The notes under the pieces were generated by a model, which saw nothing but the letters and a program-made list of their open reading frames with translations, did no database searches and was not told the DNA's origin. Shown here in pieces: positions 21,066-30,729 of a stretch of 64,000 bases of DNA. Positions within the stretch are counted from its first letter, which is position 1. Each line of letters begins with the position of its first letter. The translations under genes and the position numbers were made by a program. Origin of the DNA: Streptomyces nitrosporeus (GTDB lineage: Bacteria; Actinomycetota; Actinomycetes; Streptomycetales; Streptomycetaceae); assembly GCF_008704555.1 (NCBI RefSeq), contig NZ_CP023702.1:2418001-2482000 (forward strand), read 5' to 3'.

Positions 21066-22138
21066 CCCGGCCCGGTTCCGGACTGCGGCCCTTCTCCATC
21101 AAGGCGAAACTCGGCACACTCGTCGTGATCTCGGTGTTCATCACCACGGGTCTGCTGATCGTCGCCCTGCGGACCCGGACCGAGTTCCGGTTCATCACGG
21201 TGTTCTCGGTGATCGCGACCCTGCTGATCACCCAGTTCGTGGCCCACGGCCTGACCGCGCCGCTGGACGAGATGCGGGCGGTGGCCCGGTCCATCTCGCA
21301 CGGCGACTACACGCGGCGGGTGAGCGGCGCGGGGCGCCGCGACGAACTCGGGGACCTCGCCCGGACGATCAACCGCATGGCGGACGACCTGGAGGCGGAG
21401 GACCGGCACCGCAAGGAGCTGGTGGCCAACGTCTCCCACGAGCTGCGCACCCCGATCGCCGCGCTCAGAGCCGTGCTGGAGAACGTGGTGGACGGGGTGT
21501 CCTCCGCCGATCCCGAGACGATGCGCACCGCCCTGAAACAGACGGAGCGGCTCGGCGGCCTCGTGGAGACCCTGCTGGACCTCTCCCGCCTGGACAACGG
21601 CGTGGTGGCGCTGAAGGCCCGCCGCTTCGAGGTGTGGCCGTACCTGTCGGGCGTACTGAAGGAGGCCAACCTCGCGGCCTCGCAGCGCCGGCTCTCCTCG
21701 GGCTCCGGCAACCACTCCCGCACGGACGTGCACCTCCACCTCGACGTGTCACCGCCCGAACTGACGGCCTACGCGGACGCGGAACGCCTGCACCAGGTGG
21801 TCGCCAACCTCATCGACAACGCCGTCAAGCACAGTCCGCCGCACGGCAGGGTGACGGTGCTGGCGCGGCGCGGGGCCTGCCCCGAGTCGCTGGAGCTGGA
21901 GGTCGTCGACGAGGGGCCGGGCATCCCGGAGGCCGAGCGCCACCGGGTCTTCGAGCGCTTCAACCGGGGGCAGGTCCCGTCCCCGCACGGCCCCGGCAGC
22001 GACGGCGGCACCGGTCTGGGCCTCGCCATCGCCCGCTGGGCCGTGGATCTGCACGGCGGACGCATCGGAGTGGCCGAATCCGCTCGGGGTTGCCGGATCC
22101 AGGTCACTCTTCCAGGGAATCCACAGCTCCGCGGTTGA
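21062..22138 (+). CDS. two-component sensor histidine kinase
   Basis: 358 aa from ATG 21062. Two transmembrane helices close together (about 19-36 and 43-63) leave almost no extracytoplasmic loop, so it probably senses a membrane or internal cue. A HAMP domain follows, then the H-box with His126 (ANVSHELRTPIAAL), N-box NLIDNAVKHS, and G boxes DEGPGIP and GGTGLGLAIARW. Partner of the overlapping OmpR-type regulator. A very large open frame upstream in the same phase, antisense to lon, is not coding. Confidence 0.94.
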   Translation: MTRPGSGLRPFSIKAKLGTLVVISVFITTGLLIVALRTRTEFRFITVFSVIATLLITQFVAHGLTAPLDEMRAVARSISHGDYTRRVSGAGRRDELGDLARTINRMADDLEAEDRHRKELVANVSHELRTPIAALRAVLENVVDGVSSADPETMRTALKQTERLGGLVETLLDLSRLDNGVVALKARRFEVWPYLSGVLKEANLAASQRRLSSGSGNHSRTDVHLHLDVSPPELTAYADAERLHQVVANLIDNAVKHSPPHGRVTVLARRGACPESLELEVVDEGPGIPEAERHRVFERFNRGQVPSPHGPGSDGGTGLGLAIARWAVDLHGGRIGVAESARGCRIQVTLPGNPQLRG

Positions 22139-22396
22139 CCGACGGTCCGAACCGGAGGCCCAAGTTCTCCCTTCTGACCAGGGAGGAGATACGGTCCAAG
22201 GGGCCGAACCTCGGCCTCGCGTACCGAAGCACGGCGGAACCCCGCTTGTTTCCCGCCATTTCGCGCACCGAAACCTGGCTTCCAATGTGATGTGCACGAC
22301 GAAGACCAGGCCGGGCCTGCACGTAACGGCTTGGGAGGCGTAGCCTTGATTTCCGCTGTCCATCACCTTGTGAAGCGGAAGAGGGCGGTTGCCGCC

Positions 22397-25300
22397 GTGT
22401 CGTCTCAGTCCCCCAGTAACTCAAGCATCTCGACCGATCAAGAAGCTGGCTCCGGGTCCAACCCGGCGGCCGCGTTCGGCCCCAATGAGTGGCTCGTCGA
22501 CGAGATCTACCAGCAGTACCTCCAGGATCCCAATTCGGTCGACCGCGCCTGGTGGGACTTCTTCGCCGACTACAAGCCGGGCACGTCCGGCACGGCGGAC
22601 AAGCCCGTCCCCACGGTCCCGGTGACCCCGGCTCCGACCGCGACCCCCGCAGCCCCGGCCGCCGCCGCACCGGCGAAGGCCCCGGCGCCCGCGCCCGCCG
22701 CACCCGTGAAGGCGGCCCCGCCGGCCGCCGCCGCCCCGGCGAAGCCGGCTCCCGCGAAGGCAGCCCCCGCGAAGCCGGCCGAGGCCGCGCCCGCTCCGGC
22801 GGCGAAGGCCGACGCCTCCACCGAGGCCCCGGCCGGCCCCGAGTACGTGACGCTGCGCGGCCCGTCCGCGGCCGTGGCGAAGAACATGAACGCCTCGCTG
22901 GAGCTGCCGACGGCCACGTCCGTCCGCGCCGTCCCGGTGAAGCTGCTGTTCGACAACCGCATCGTCATCAACAACCACCTCAAGCGCGCCCGCGGCGGGA
23001 AGATCTCCTTCACGCACCTCATCGGGTACGCCATGGTGCAGGCCCTCAAGGCCATGCCGTCGATGAACTACTCCTTCGCGGTCAAGGACGGCAAGCCGAC
23101 CCTGGTCAAGCCGGAGCACGTCAACCTCGGCCTGGCCATCGACCTGGTGAAGCCGAACGGCGACCGCCAGCTCGTCGTCGCGGCCATCAAGAAGGCCGAG
23201 ACCCTCAACTTCTTCGAGTTCTGGCAGGCCTACGAGGACATCGTCCGCCGTGCCCGCGTCGGCAAGCTGGGGATGGACGACTTCACCGGCGTCACCGCCT
23301 CGCTGACCAACCCCGGCGGCATCGGCACCGTGCACTCGGTGCCCCGCCTGATGCCCGGTCAGGGCCTCATCATGGGCGTCGGCGCGATGGACTACCCGGC
23401 CGAGTTCCAGGGCACCTCGCAGGACACCCTGAACAAGCTGGGCATCTCCAAGGTCATGACCCTGACCTCGACGTACGACCACCGGGTCATCCAGGGCGCC
23501 GCGTCCGGCGAGTTCCTGCGGGTCCTGGCCCAGCTGCTGCTCGGCGAGAACGACTTCTACGACGAGATCTTCAAGGCGCTCCGCATCCCCTACGAGCCGG
23601 TCCGCTGGCTCAAGGACATCGACGCCTCGCACGACGACGACGTCACCAAGGCCGCGCGGGTCTTCGAGCTGATCCACTCCTACCGGGTCCGCGGCCACGT
23701 CATGGCCGACACCGACCCGCTGGAGTACCGCCAGCGTAAGCACCCCGACCTGGACATCACCGAGCACGGTCTCACCCTGTGGGACCTGGAGCGGGACTTC
23801 GCGGTCGGCGGTTTCGCCGGCAAGACGATGATGAAGCTCCGCGACATCCTCGGTGTCCTGCGTGAGTCGTACTGCCGCACCACCGGCATCGAGTTCATGC
23901 ACATCCAGGAGCCGAAGGAGCGCAAGTGGCTCCAGGACCGGGTGGAGCGCCCGCGTCCGGCCCCGGAGCGCGAGGAGCAGCTGCGGATCCTGCGCCGCCT
24001 CAACGCCGCCGAGGCGTTCGAGACGTTCCTGCAGACCAAGTACGTCGGCCAGAAGCGGTTCTCGCTGGAGGGCGGCGAGTCCGTCATCCCCCTGCTCGAC
24101 GCGGTCATCGACTCCGCCGCCGAGGCCCGCCTCGACGAGGTCGTCATCGGCATGGCCCACCGCGGCCGCCTCAACGTCCTGGCGAACATCGTCGGCAAGT
24201 CGTACGCCCAGATCTTCCGGGAGTTCGAGGGCAACCTCGACCCGCGGTCGATGCACGGCTCCGGTGACGTCAAGTACCACCTGGGCGCCGAGGGCACCTT
24301 CACCGGGCTGGACGGCGAGCAGATCAAGGTCTCGCTGGCCGCCAACCCCTCGCACCTGGAGGCGGTCGACCCGGTCCTGGAGGGCATCGCCCGCGCCAAG
24401 CAGGACATCATCAACAAGGGCGGCACGGACTTCACGGTCCTGCCCGTGGCGCTCCACGGCGACGCGGCCTTCGCGGGCCAGGGCGTCGTCGCCGAGACGC
24501 TCAACATGTCGCAGCTGCGCGGCTACCGCACCGGCGGCACCGTGCACGTGGTGATCAACAACCAGGTCGGTTTCACCGCCGCCCCGGAGTCCTCGCGCTC
24601 CTCGATGTACGCCACCGACGTGGCGCGCATGATCGAGGCGCCGATCATCCACGTCAACGGCGACGACCCGGAGGCCGTGGTCCGCGTCGCGCGGCTCGCC
24701 TTCGAGTACCGGCAGACGTTCAACAAGGACGTCGTCATCGACCTCATCTGCTACCGCCGCCGCGGTCACAACGAGGGCGACAACCCGGAGTTCACCAACC
24801 CGCAGATGTACACCCTGATCGACAAGAAGCGCTCGGTGCGCAAGCTGTACACCGAGTCCCTCATCGGTCGCGGCGACATCACGCTGGAAGAGGCCGAGCA
24901 GGCGCTCCAGGACTTCCAGGGGCAGCTGGAGAAGGTCTTCGCGGAGGTCCGCGAGGCCACCTCCGCCCCGGCCCAGCCGCATGTCCCGGACGTCCAGGCG
25001 GAGTTCCCGGTCGCCGTGAACACCGCGGTGACCTCCGAGGTCGTCAAGGTGATCGCCGAGTCCCAGGTGAACATCCCGGACACGGTCACCGTGCACCCGC
25101 GCCTGCTGCCGCAGATGCAGCGCCGGGCCGCGTCCGTGGAGAACGGCACGATCGACTGGGGCATGGGCGAGACCCTGGCCATCGGTTCGCTGCTGATGGA
25201 GGGCACCCCGGTCCGGCTCGCCGGCCAGGACAGCCGCCGCGGCACCTTCGGCCAGCGCCACGCGGTCCTCGTCGACCAGAAGACCGGCGAGGACTACACC

Positions 25301-26200
25301 CCGCTGCTGTACCTGACGGACGAGCAGGCACGTTACAACGTCTACGACTCGCTGCTCAGCGAGTACGCGGCGATGGGCTTCGAGTACGGCTACTCGCTGG
25401 CCCGCCCGGAGTCGCTGGTGATCTGGGAGGCCCAGTTCGGTGACTTCGTCAACGGCGCGCAGACCGTCGTGGACGAGTTCATCTCCTCGGCCGAGCAGAA
25501 GTGGGGCCAGACGTCCGGCGTCACGCTGCTGCTGCCGCACGGTTACGAGGGCCAGGGCCCGGACCACAGTTCCGCCCGCCCGGAGCGCTTCCTCCAGCTG
25601 TGCGCGCAGAACAACATGACGGTCGCGATGCCGACCCTGCCGTCGAACTACTTCCACCTCCTGCGGTGGCAGGTGCACAACCCGCACCACAAGCCGCTGG
25701 TCGTCTTCACCCCGAAGTCGATGCTGCGCCTGAAGGCCGCGGCGTCGAAGGTGGAGGAGTTCACCACGGGCGGGTTCCGTCCGGTCATCGGCGACGACTC
25801 GGTCAAGCCGGAAGCCGTCCGCAAGGTCGTCTTCTGCGCGGGCAAGCTCTTCTACGACCTGGACGCCGAGCGGGTCAAGCGCGGCGACACGGAGACGGCG
25901 ATCATCCGTCTGGAGCGCCTGTACCCGCTGCCGGGTGCGGAGGTCCAGGCCGAGATCGCCAAGTACCCGAACGCCGAGAAGTACCTGTGGGCCCAGGAGG
26001 AGCCGGCCAACCAGGGTGCGTGGCCGTTCATCGCGCTCAACCTGATCGACCACCTGGACCTGGCCGTCGGCGCCGACGTGCCGCACGGTGAGCGCCTGCG
26101 CCGCATCTCGCGTCCGCACGGCTCGTCCCCGGCGGTCGGTTCGGCCAAGCGCCACCAGGCCGAGCAGACCCAGCTGATCAACGAGGTCTTCGAGGCCTGA
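22397..26200 (+). CDS. kgd: multifunctional 2-oxoglutarate dehydrogenase (E2-E1 fusion)
   Basis: 1267 aa from GTG 22397; longer in-frame starts exist, but the conserved protein begins near here. It has an N-terminal helix ([15 protein letters not shown]), an Ala/Pro linker without a lipoyl domain, an E2 acyltransferase core (about 85-330) with [14 protein letters not shown], then a thiamine-diphosphate E1 part (about 360-1267; [27 protein letters not shown]). This is the actinobacterial KGD architecture: the E1 step of the TCA-cycle 2-oxoglutarate dehydrogenase complex fused to a succinyltransferase. A strong terminator follows. Confidence 0.96.
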   Translation: MSSQSPSNSSISTDQEAGSGSNPAAAFGPNEWLVDEIYQQYLQDPNSVDRAWWDFFADYKPGTSGTADKPVPTVPVTPAPTATPAAPAAAAPAKAPAPAPAAPVKAAPPAAAAPAKPAPAKAAPAKPAEAAPAPAAKADASTEAPAGPEYVTLRGPSAAVAKNMNASLELPTATSVRAVPVKLLFDNRIVINNHLKRARGGKISFTHLIGYAMVQALKAMPSMNYSFAVKDGKPTLVKPEHVNLGLAIDLVKPNGDRQLVVAAIKKAETLNFFEFWQAYEDIVRRARVGKLGMDDFTGVTASLTNPGGIGTVHSVPRLMPGQGLIMGVGAMDYPAEFQGTSQDTLNKLGISKVMTLTSTYDHRVIQGAASGEFLRVLAQLLLGENDFYDEIFKALRIPYEPVRWLKDIDASHDDDVTKAARVFELIHSYRVRGHVMADTDPLEYRQRKHPDLDITEHGLTLWDLERDFAVGGFAGKTMMKLRDILGVLRESYCRTTGIEFMHIQEPKERKWLQDRVERPRPAPEREEQLRILRRLNAAEAFETFLQTKYVGQKRFSLEGGESVIPLLDAVIDSAAEARLDEVVIGMAHRGRLNVLANIVGKSYAQIFREFEGNLDPRSMHGSGDVKYHLGAEGTFTGLDGEQIKVSLAANPSHLEAVDPVLEGIARAKQDIINKGGTDFTVLPVALHGDAAFAGQGVVAETLNMSQLRGYRTGGTVHVVINNQVGFTAAPESSRSSMYATDVARMIEAPIIHVNGDDPEAVVRVARLAFEYRQTFNKDVVIDLICYRRRGHNEGDNPEFTNPQMYTLIDKKRSVRKLYTESLIGRGDITLEEAEQALQDFQGQLEKVFAEVREATSAPAQPHVPDVQAEFPVAVNTAVTSEVVKVIAESQVNIPDTVTVHPRLLPQMQRRAASVENGTIDWGMGETLAIGSLLMEGTPVRLAGQDSRRGTFGQRHAVLVDQKTGEDYTPLLYLTDEQARYNVYDSLLSEYAAMGFEYGYSLARPESLVIWEAQFGDFVNGAQTVVDEFISSAEQKWGQTSGVTLLLPHGYEGQGPDHSSARPERFLQLCAQNNMTVAMPTLPSNYFHLLRWQVHNPHHKPLVVFTPKSMLRLKAAASKVEEFTTGGFRPVIGDDSVKPEAVRKVVFCAGKLFYDLDAERVKRGDTETAIIRLERLYPLPGAEVQAEIAKYPNAEKYLWAQEEPANQGAWPFIALNLIDHLDLAVGADVPHGERLRRISRPHGSSPAVGSAKRHQAEQTQLINEVFEA

Positions 26201-26218
26201 CCGGCTGTCGTGTCCGGA

Positions 26219-26263
26219 GAAGGGCCCGGCCCCCGCGGTTCGTCCGCGGGGGCCGGGCCCTTC
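26219..26263 (+). terminator. strong hairpin terminator after kgd
   Basis: Perfect 20-bp inverted repeat (26219-26238 with 26244-26263) with a 5-nt loop, beginning 18 nt after the kgd stop. Confidence 0.85.
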
Positions 26264-26424
26264 GGTGTGGTGGCGCGCCCCTCGTGGCCGGGCGCACGGG
26301 CGGCGCTTCCCCCGCGGCGCCTTCGGGGACAATGTCCCGGGGACGGTGCGCGAAGGGCGCACGCCCTACCCTTGCAGGTAGTCGCAGGCAGGACGACGAC
26401 AGATCACCCGGAGCGAGCACAGGC

Positions 26425-26604
26425 ATGTATTTCACCGACCGTGGTATCGAGGAACTGGAGAAGCGGCGCGGCGAGGAGGAGGTCACCTTCGAGTGGCTCG
26501 CCGAGCAGCTGAGGACGTTCGTCGACCTCAACCCCGACTTCGAGGTCCCCGTCGAGCGTCTGGCGACGTGGCTGGCCCGGCTGGACGACGACGAGGACGA
26601 GTGA
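26425..26604 (+). CDS. small conserved acidic protein (DUF6104-like)
   Basis: 59 aa starting MYFTDRGIEELEKRR and ending in an Asp/Glu tail. I recognise it as a short protein conserved next to kgd in streptomycetes, probably DUF6104; the function is unknown. It is soluble, mostly helical and strongly acidic. The ATG at 26425 fits the conserved N-terminus; a GGAGCGAG sequence lies about 11 nt upstream. Confidence 0.8.
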   Translation: MYFTDRGIEELEKRRGEEEVTFEWLAEQLRTFVDLNPDFEVPVERLATWLARLDDDEDE

Positions 26605-26680
26605 GCGGGCGCCTCGCGCCCCGCGTCACCGCGCGACCGGGCGCCCGCGGCCTCGGGGCCGGGCACCCGGGGCCCCTGTG

Positions 26681-26784
26681 CCGGACGGTGCGCTGAGGCC
26701 GGACGGTGCGCTGAGGCCGGACGGCCTGCCGGGGCCGGGGGCCGTGCCGGGGTCAGGGGCGTGCTGAGGTCAGGGGCGTGCCTG
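26681..26784. repeat. tandem short repeats in convergent intergenic gap
   Basis: Two copies of an 18-nt unit CCGGACGGTGCGCTGAGG (26681-26698, 26699-26716) plus a partial third, then two near-identical 17-nt units GGTCAGGGGCGTGC(TGA/CTG) at 26751-26767 and 26768-26784. Confidence 0.7.
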
Positions 26785-26787
26785 GGT

Positions 26788-27666
26788 TCACCGCCCCGGT
26801 AGTCCTCGCGGGTCGCGTTCCGCCCCGGCCCTGAACCGGTCGTACGCCAGTCCCAGCACTCCCTGTACGAGCAGCAGCAGGCCGGCCGTGGTCCAGCCGC
26901 CGCTGCGTCTGCCCATGCCCCACAGGGTGAGCGGCAGGCCCGCGGCGATCTGTGCGGTGGCCACGGCGCGCGCTCTCGGGCCGCGCATCCAGGGACCGAG
27001 TCCGGAGCTCTCGACGACGTCGAGCTCCACCTGGACGGCATCGCGCCAGCCGCCCCATTCGATGCGTTCCGCCTTCGGGTGCACCTCGGCCGCGGTACGC
27101 AGCCGGTCGGCCGGCGCGCCCGGGACCAGTCCTGCGGGCAGGGCCACTCCGGCGCGGGTGAGCACGGCGAGCAGTCCGCGCAGCCGGGCGGCGGCGTCCG
27201 ACTCCGGGTCCTGGCGGGTGAGTTCCTCCAGTTCCTGGAGGTCCATGACCGGGTCGAGGCCCAGGCGCACCGCGAAGGTGCGCATGGCCTCGTCCTCGCC
27301 GGCCGGGGTGCCGTCGGCCAGCCAGACGTAGCCGACCGGGCGGCGGAATCCCGCGGCCAGGGTGTATCCGGCCCGGTCACCGTCCCACCACAGCGCCAGC
27401 ACCGGCCAGGGCGAGCCGACCGCGAGCGCGGTGGCCCATCCGCCCATGACCCGGTCGACGGGCTCGCTCTCCGTCTCCGGGCCCGCGTGTCCCTGTTCGA
27501 CGGGGCCGGGGCGCCACGGCTTCCCCTCGGGGACCAGCACGCTCCAGCCGGTCCCGGCGGGCAGGAGCAGCATGTTCTCCCGCAGCAGATGAGCCGGCGG
27601 CCGCACGGTCTCGGGGTCGGTCCGGCACAGCAGAAGCGCGCCCACGGATCTTGTGCTCATGCTCAT
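26788..27666 (-). CDS. hypothetical membrane-associated protein
   Basis: 292 aa. Family not recognised. The first 220 residues look soluble (VGALLLCRTDPETVRPPAHLLRE at the start; LQELEELTRQDPESDAAARLRGL helical); two hydrophobic helices lie near the C-terminus (about 233-252 and 259-275). The start at 27666 or the second Met at 27660 are both possible. The gene is divergent from the DUF4097/PadR operon. Confidence 0.7.
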   Translation of the reverse strand: MSMSTRSVGALLLCRTDPETVRPPAHLLRENMLLLPAGTGWSVLVPEGKPWRPGPVEQGHAGPETESEPVDRVMGGWATALAVGSPWPVLALWWDGDRAGYTLAAGFRRPVGYVWLADGTPAGEDEAMRTFAVRLGLDPVMDLQELEELTRQDPESDAAARLRGLLAVLTRAGVALPAGLVPGAPADRLRTAAEVHPKAERIEWGGWRDAVQVELDVVESSGLGPWMRGPRARAVATAQIAAGLPLTLWGMGRRSGGWTTAGLLLLVQGVLGLAYDRFRAGAERDPRGLPGR

Positions 27667-27739
27667 ACGCTAGGTCAGTTTGCCCATCCAAGGTGCCATT
27701 TGTACCTATATCGACCATGGCAGGCCCCATGGATCACCC

Positions 27740-27793
27740 TTGACTTACGCGATCCGCGATATATCGTGTTCATCAGAGACGCGATATGTTGCG
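27740..27793 (+). promoter_or_regulatory. promoter and palindromic operator of DUF4097/PadR operon
   Basis: TTGACT (27740-27745), 16 nt, TATCGT (27762-27767) forms a plausible promoter. The -10 overlaps a perfect palindrome CGATATATCG (27757-27766); a second partial copy, CGCGATAT, lies at 27780-27787. PadR repressors often bind AT-rich palindromes of this kind, so autoregulation by the downstream PadR is inferred. Confidence 0.55.
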
Positions 27794-27821
27794 TGATGCC
27801 ACGCTCCAGGAGGTCAGACCC

Positions 27822-28679
27822 ATGCCTGAATCCACGTGGACCGTCGCCGAGCCCCGGAAGCTCACCTTCGACGACCCCGTGACGACGCTCCGTGTGCGCG
27901 TCGTCGACGGCGTGGTCAACGTCGTGGGGACCTCGGAGCCGACGGCGCGGCTGGAGGTCTCGGAGATCAACGGCCCGCCCCTGGTCGTCACCCAGCGGGA
28001 CGGTGTGCTGACCGTGGCGTACGAGGACCTGCCGTGGAAGGAGTTCCTGAACTGGCTCGACCGCCGGGCCCCACGGCGGCGGGCGGTGGTCTCGCTCGCG
28101 GTACCGGCCGGGTCCGCGGTGGAGGTCGGCGTGATCGGTGCGGGGGCCGTCGTCTCCGGCGTCCACGGGCGCACGGAGGTGCGGGGCGTCGGCGGTGACG
28201 CCACACTCGTGAGGCTCTCCGGGCCGGTCCGCGCGGAGACCGTATCCGGCAGCCTGGAGGTCCAGGCCATGACCGGTGATCTCCGCTTCCACTCCGTGTC
28301 GGGCGACCTCACGGTCGTCGAGGGCGCCGGGTCCTCGGTGCGGGCCGACACGATCAGCGGGGACATGGTGCTGGACCTCGACACCTCGGCGGAGCCGACG
28401 GACATCAGCCTGACCACGGTCAGCGGTGAGATCGCGATCCGGCTGCCGCATCCGGCGGACGCGAAGGTGGAGGCGAACACCACCACCGGCGCGGTCAGCA
28501 ACGCCTTCGAGGACCTCCGGGTCAGCGGCCAGTGGGGCGCGAAGAGGATCACCGGCAAGCTGGGGGCGGGCACGGGCCGGCTGAAGGCCACCACCGTCTC
28601 CGGTTCGATCGCCCTCCTGCGCCGGCCACCGGCCCAGGAGGCCCCCCAGGATGCCGAGCCGACCGGAAAGGTGCTCTGA
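27822..28679 (+). CDS. DUF4097 family beta-strand repeat protein
   Basis: 285 aa from ATG 27822 with AGGAGG about 9 nt upstream. The body is a series of short beta-helix-like repeats (VVSGVHGRTEVRGVGGDA, ETVSGSLEVQAMTGDLRF, TISGDMVLDLDTS, TTVSGEIAI, TTVSGSIALL), the DUF4097/adhesin-like pattern. No signal peptide or membrane helix. The stop is one base before the PadR start, so the two are an operon; the pairing is recurrent in actinobacteria but the role is unknown. Confidence 0.88.
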   Translation: MPESTWTVAEPRKLTFDDPVTTLRVRVVDGVVNVVGTSEPTARLEVSEINGPPLVVTQRDGVLTVAYEDLPWKEFLNWLDRRAPRRRAVVSLAVPAGSAVEVGVIGAGAVVSGVHGRTEVRGVGGDATLVRLSGPVRAETVSGSLEVQAMTGDLRFHSVSGDLTVVEGAGSSVRADTISGDMVLDLDTSAEPTDISLTTVSGEIAIRLPHPADAKVEANTTTGAVSNAFEDLRVSGQWGAKRITGKLGAGTGRLKATTVSGSIALLRRPPAQEAPQDAEPTGKVL

Positions 28680-28680
28680 C

Positions 28681-29649
28681 ATGGCTCCCGTTTTCGCCCA
28701 CGGCCGACTGCGCCTGTACCTCCTCAAACTGCTGGACGAGGCCCCTCGCCACGGGTACGAGGTGATCCGCCTCCTGGAGGAGCGCTTCCACGGCCTGTAC
28801 GCCCCGTCCGCGGGCACCGTCTATCCGCGGCTGGCCAAGCTGGAGGCCGAAGGGCTGGTCACCCACGCCACGGAAGGCGGGCGCAAGGTCTACTCCATCA
28901 CCGACGCGGGCCGGGAGGAGCTGGCGGGCCGCGGCGGCGAGCTGGCCGACCTGGAGCTGGAGATCCGCGAGTCGGTCTCGGAGCTGGCCGCCGAGATCCG
29001 TGACGACGTGCGCGGCGCCGCGGGCAAGCTGCGCAGCGAGATGCGCGCGGCGGCCTCCCGGGCCCAGCAGGGGCAGGGCGGCCCCGGGGAGGACGGGGCA
29101 CCGGAGGCCGGGGAGAGCGACGCCTGGCGCATCGCGAAGGAGGAGCTGCGCAAGGCGAAGCAGGAGTGGAAGGAGCAGGCCCGCAGGGCGAAGGCCGAAT
29201 CACGCCGGGCCCGCGAGGAGGCCGACCGGGCCCGCCGCCAGGCCCAGGAAGCACACGAGAAGGCCCGGGAGCAGATGCAGAGTGCCGCACGGCAGGTGCA
29301 GGAGCACTTCGCGCGCGGCGACTGGCCGTCCGGTGTGCGGGAGGGACTGGCCGAGATCACCGGCCAGCTGGGCAACTTCGCGAGGACCGGTTCCTGGCCG
29401 ACGTTCACCGCGCCCGATCCGGCCGAACCGGACATCGAGTGGGCCGCCGACGCCCGGACCACCGGCGATCCCGCCCGCGACCTGGACCGGCTGCTGGACC
29501 GCTTCCGCGACGACATCAGGGACACCGCACGGGACTGCGGTATCGACGAGCACCGGCTGTCGGAGACCCGGCGCCACCTCTCCACCGCCGCCGCCCGCAT
29601 CGAGACGCTGCTCCGCTCACCCGCCGACGACACCTCGCACCCGCGGTAA
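28681..29649 (+). CDS. PadR family regulator with long coiled-coil tail
   Basis: 322 aa from ATG 28681. Residues 1-80 form a PadR winged helix (RLYLLKLLDEAPRHGYEVIRLLEE, GTVYPRLAKLEAEGLV). The rest is unusually long for PadR: a charged coiled coil rich in Glu/Arg/Ala (about 85-215, KAKQEWKEQARRAKAESRRA) and a further helical domain. Ordinary PadR proteins end at about 110-190 aa. It is probably an autorepressor whose tail mediates oligomerisation or sensing with the DUF4097 protein. Confidence 0.88.
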   Translation: MAPVFAHGRLRLYLLKLLDEAPRHGYEVIRLLEERFHGLYAPSAGTVYPRLAKLEAEGLVTHATEGGRKVYSITDAGREELAGRGGELADLELEIRESVSELAAEIRDDVRGAAGKLRSEMRAAASRAQQGQGGPGEDGAPEAGESDAWRIAKEELRKAKQEWKEQARRAKAESRRAREEADRARRQAQEAHEKAREQMQSAARQVQEHFARGDWPSGVREGLAEITGQLGNFARTGSWPTFTAPDPAEPDIEWAADARTTGDPARDLDRLLDRFRDDIRDTARDCGIDEHRLSETRRHLSTAAARIETLLRSPADDTSHPR

Positions 29650-29901
29650 GGGGGCCCGGCGTGCGCGGCCGGGGCGGGGACACCGTGTGGCCGGCCCGGC
29701 CTGCCCCGGCCTGCCCCGGCCACACGGTCCCGGCGGGCACACCCGTCCAGGCGGGCGTACACCCGACCCGGGACCGCGGGGACCGGGCCCGGGTACACGG
29801 GGGCACACCGGGCCCGGAGAAACGAGGTCCGGGGCACGGGGCACACCGGGCCCGGGAGGACGGGCTCCGGGGCGCACCGGGCCCAGGTCCGTGTCGGCGT
29901 C

Positions 29902-30474
29902 TCAGCCGGCCTCGGCCCTGCCTTCTCCCCCGGTCCCGTACAGCGCCCGTTCCACCGCCGCGTAGGTCGCACCGTGGTCCGCGAGCGCATCGGCGACGAT
30001 CCCGGGGCTCGCCGTCAGCGCCAGCAGGATGTGCTCCTCCCCGATGAAGCGGTCACCCCGGCCGAGGGCGACGCGAAGGGATTTCTCCAGGATCTTCTTG
30101 GCGCCCCCGGTGAAGGGGCGTCGTCCCTGCCGCCGGCGGCGGCCGGAGCGGTCAGCGGCGAGGGCCCCCTCCCCGTGCGCCCCCTCGATCCGGGCCACGA
30201 TCTCGTCGACGTCGACCCCGATACCGGCGAGCGCTTCCGTGTCCGCCTTGGTCAGGCCGCCACGCCGGCGGGCCTCTCCGAGCGCCGCCTCCAGCGACGC
30301 CCGGCGGTCGGTGAGCCCCAGCGCGGTGACGGCGAAGGCCGACCTGCCGTCCCGCTGGTCCAGCAAGGACAACAGCAGGTGTTCCTCGGTCACCGAGTCC
30401 GCGCCGGCCTGCTCGGCATGGGTCACCGCCCCGGTCACCGTGGCACGAGCCGCCTGGGTGAATCGCTCGAACAT
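29902..30474 (-). CDS. Clp-N domain protein (ClpC-like adaptor or decoy, no ATPase)
   Basis: 190 aa from ATG 30474 with GGGAGG 6-7 nt upstream. Two Clp N-terminal repeats are visible: FERFTQAARATVTGAVTHAEQAGADSVTEEHLLLSLL and ILEKSLRVALGRGDRFIGEEHILLAL. No Walker motifs follow, so it is not an unfoldase. Mycobacterial ClpC2 is a comparable stand-alone Clp-N protein that binds compounds targeting ClpC1. This one could be an adaptor, competitor or drug sponge for ClpC. Its ATG overlaps the stop of the upstream HTH gene. Confidence 0.88.
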   Translation of the reverse strand: MFERFTQAARATVTGAVTHAEQAGADSVTEEHLLLSLLDQRDGRSAFAVTALGLTDRRASLEAALGEARRRGGLTKADTEALAGIGVDVDEIVARIEGAHGEGALAADRSGRRRRQGRRPFTGGAKKILEKSLRVALGRGDRFIGEEHILLALTASPGIVADALADHGATYAAVERALYGTGGEGRAEAG

Positions 30475-30683
30475 CAACGCCTCCCGTACTTCTTGTGTAC
30501 GGCCTGCCGGCTGACGCCCAGCTCGGCGGCGATCTCCTGCCACGACCAGCCCTGCGCACGGGCGCTCCTGACCTGGACGGCCTCAAGTTGTTCCAGCAGC
30601 CGCCGCAGCGCGGCGACGGCCCGCAGCCCGACCCTCGGGTCGCGGTCACCGGCGCGCGCGGCGAGATCCGTTGCTTCCGTCAT
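30474..30683 (-). CDS. small HTH DNA-binding protein, likely autorepressor
   Basis: 69 aa from ATG 30683. The C-terminal half is a helix-turn-helix of sigma-region-4/Xre style: ARAQGWSWQEIAAELGVSRQAVHKKYG. The stop TGA and the ATG of the Clp-N gene overlap as TGATG. There is no Shine-Dalgarno sequence before the ATG; the predicted -10 lies 6 nt upstream, so the mRNA is probably leaderless. Two identical-half-site palindromes overlap its promoter, pointing to self-repression. Confidence 0.85.
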   Translation of the reverse strand: MTEATDLAARAGDRDPRVGLRAVAALRRLLEQLEAVQVRSARAQGWSWQEIAAELGVSRQAVHKKYGRR

Positions 30684-30686
30684 GAC

Positions 30687-30729
30687 GTCAACGTACGTTG
30701 ACAGAGAGGGGACGTCAACCCCAGTTGAC
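30687..30729 (-). promoter_or_regulatory. twin-operator leaderless promoter of the HTH/Clp-N pair
   Basis: Two GTCAAC-N4-GTTGAC palindromes lie at 30687-30702 and 30714-30729, centres 27 bp apart. On the minus strand TTGACG (30718-30713), 17 nt, TACGTT (30695-30690) makes a near-ideal promoter: the -35 sits in the distal palindrome and the -10 in the proximal one. The start codon begins 6 nt after the -10. The distal operator also covers the last codons of the GNAT gene. Confidence 0.8.

Noticed and set aside
22421..26362. A 1313-codon minus-strand frame antisense to kgd
   Set aside because: Composition is a mirror of the kgd coding frame and no domain is recognisable.
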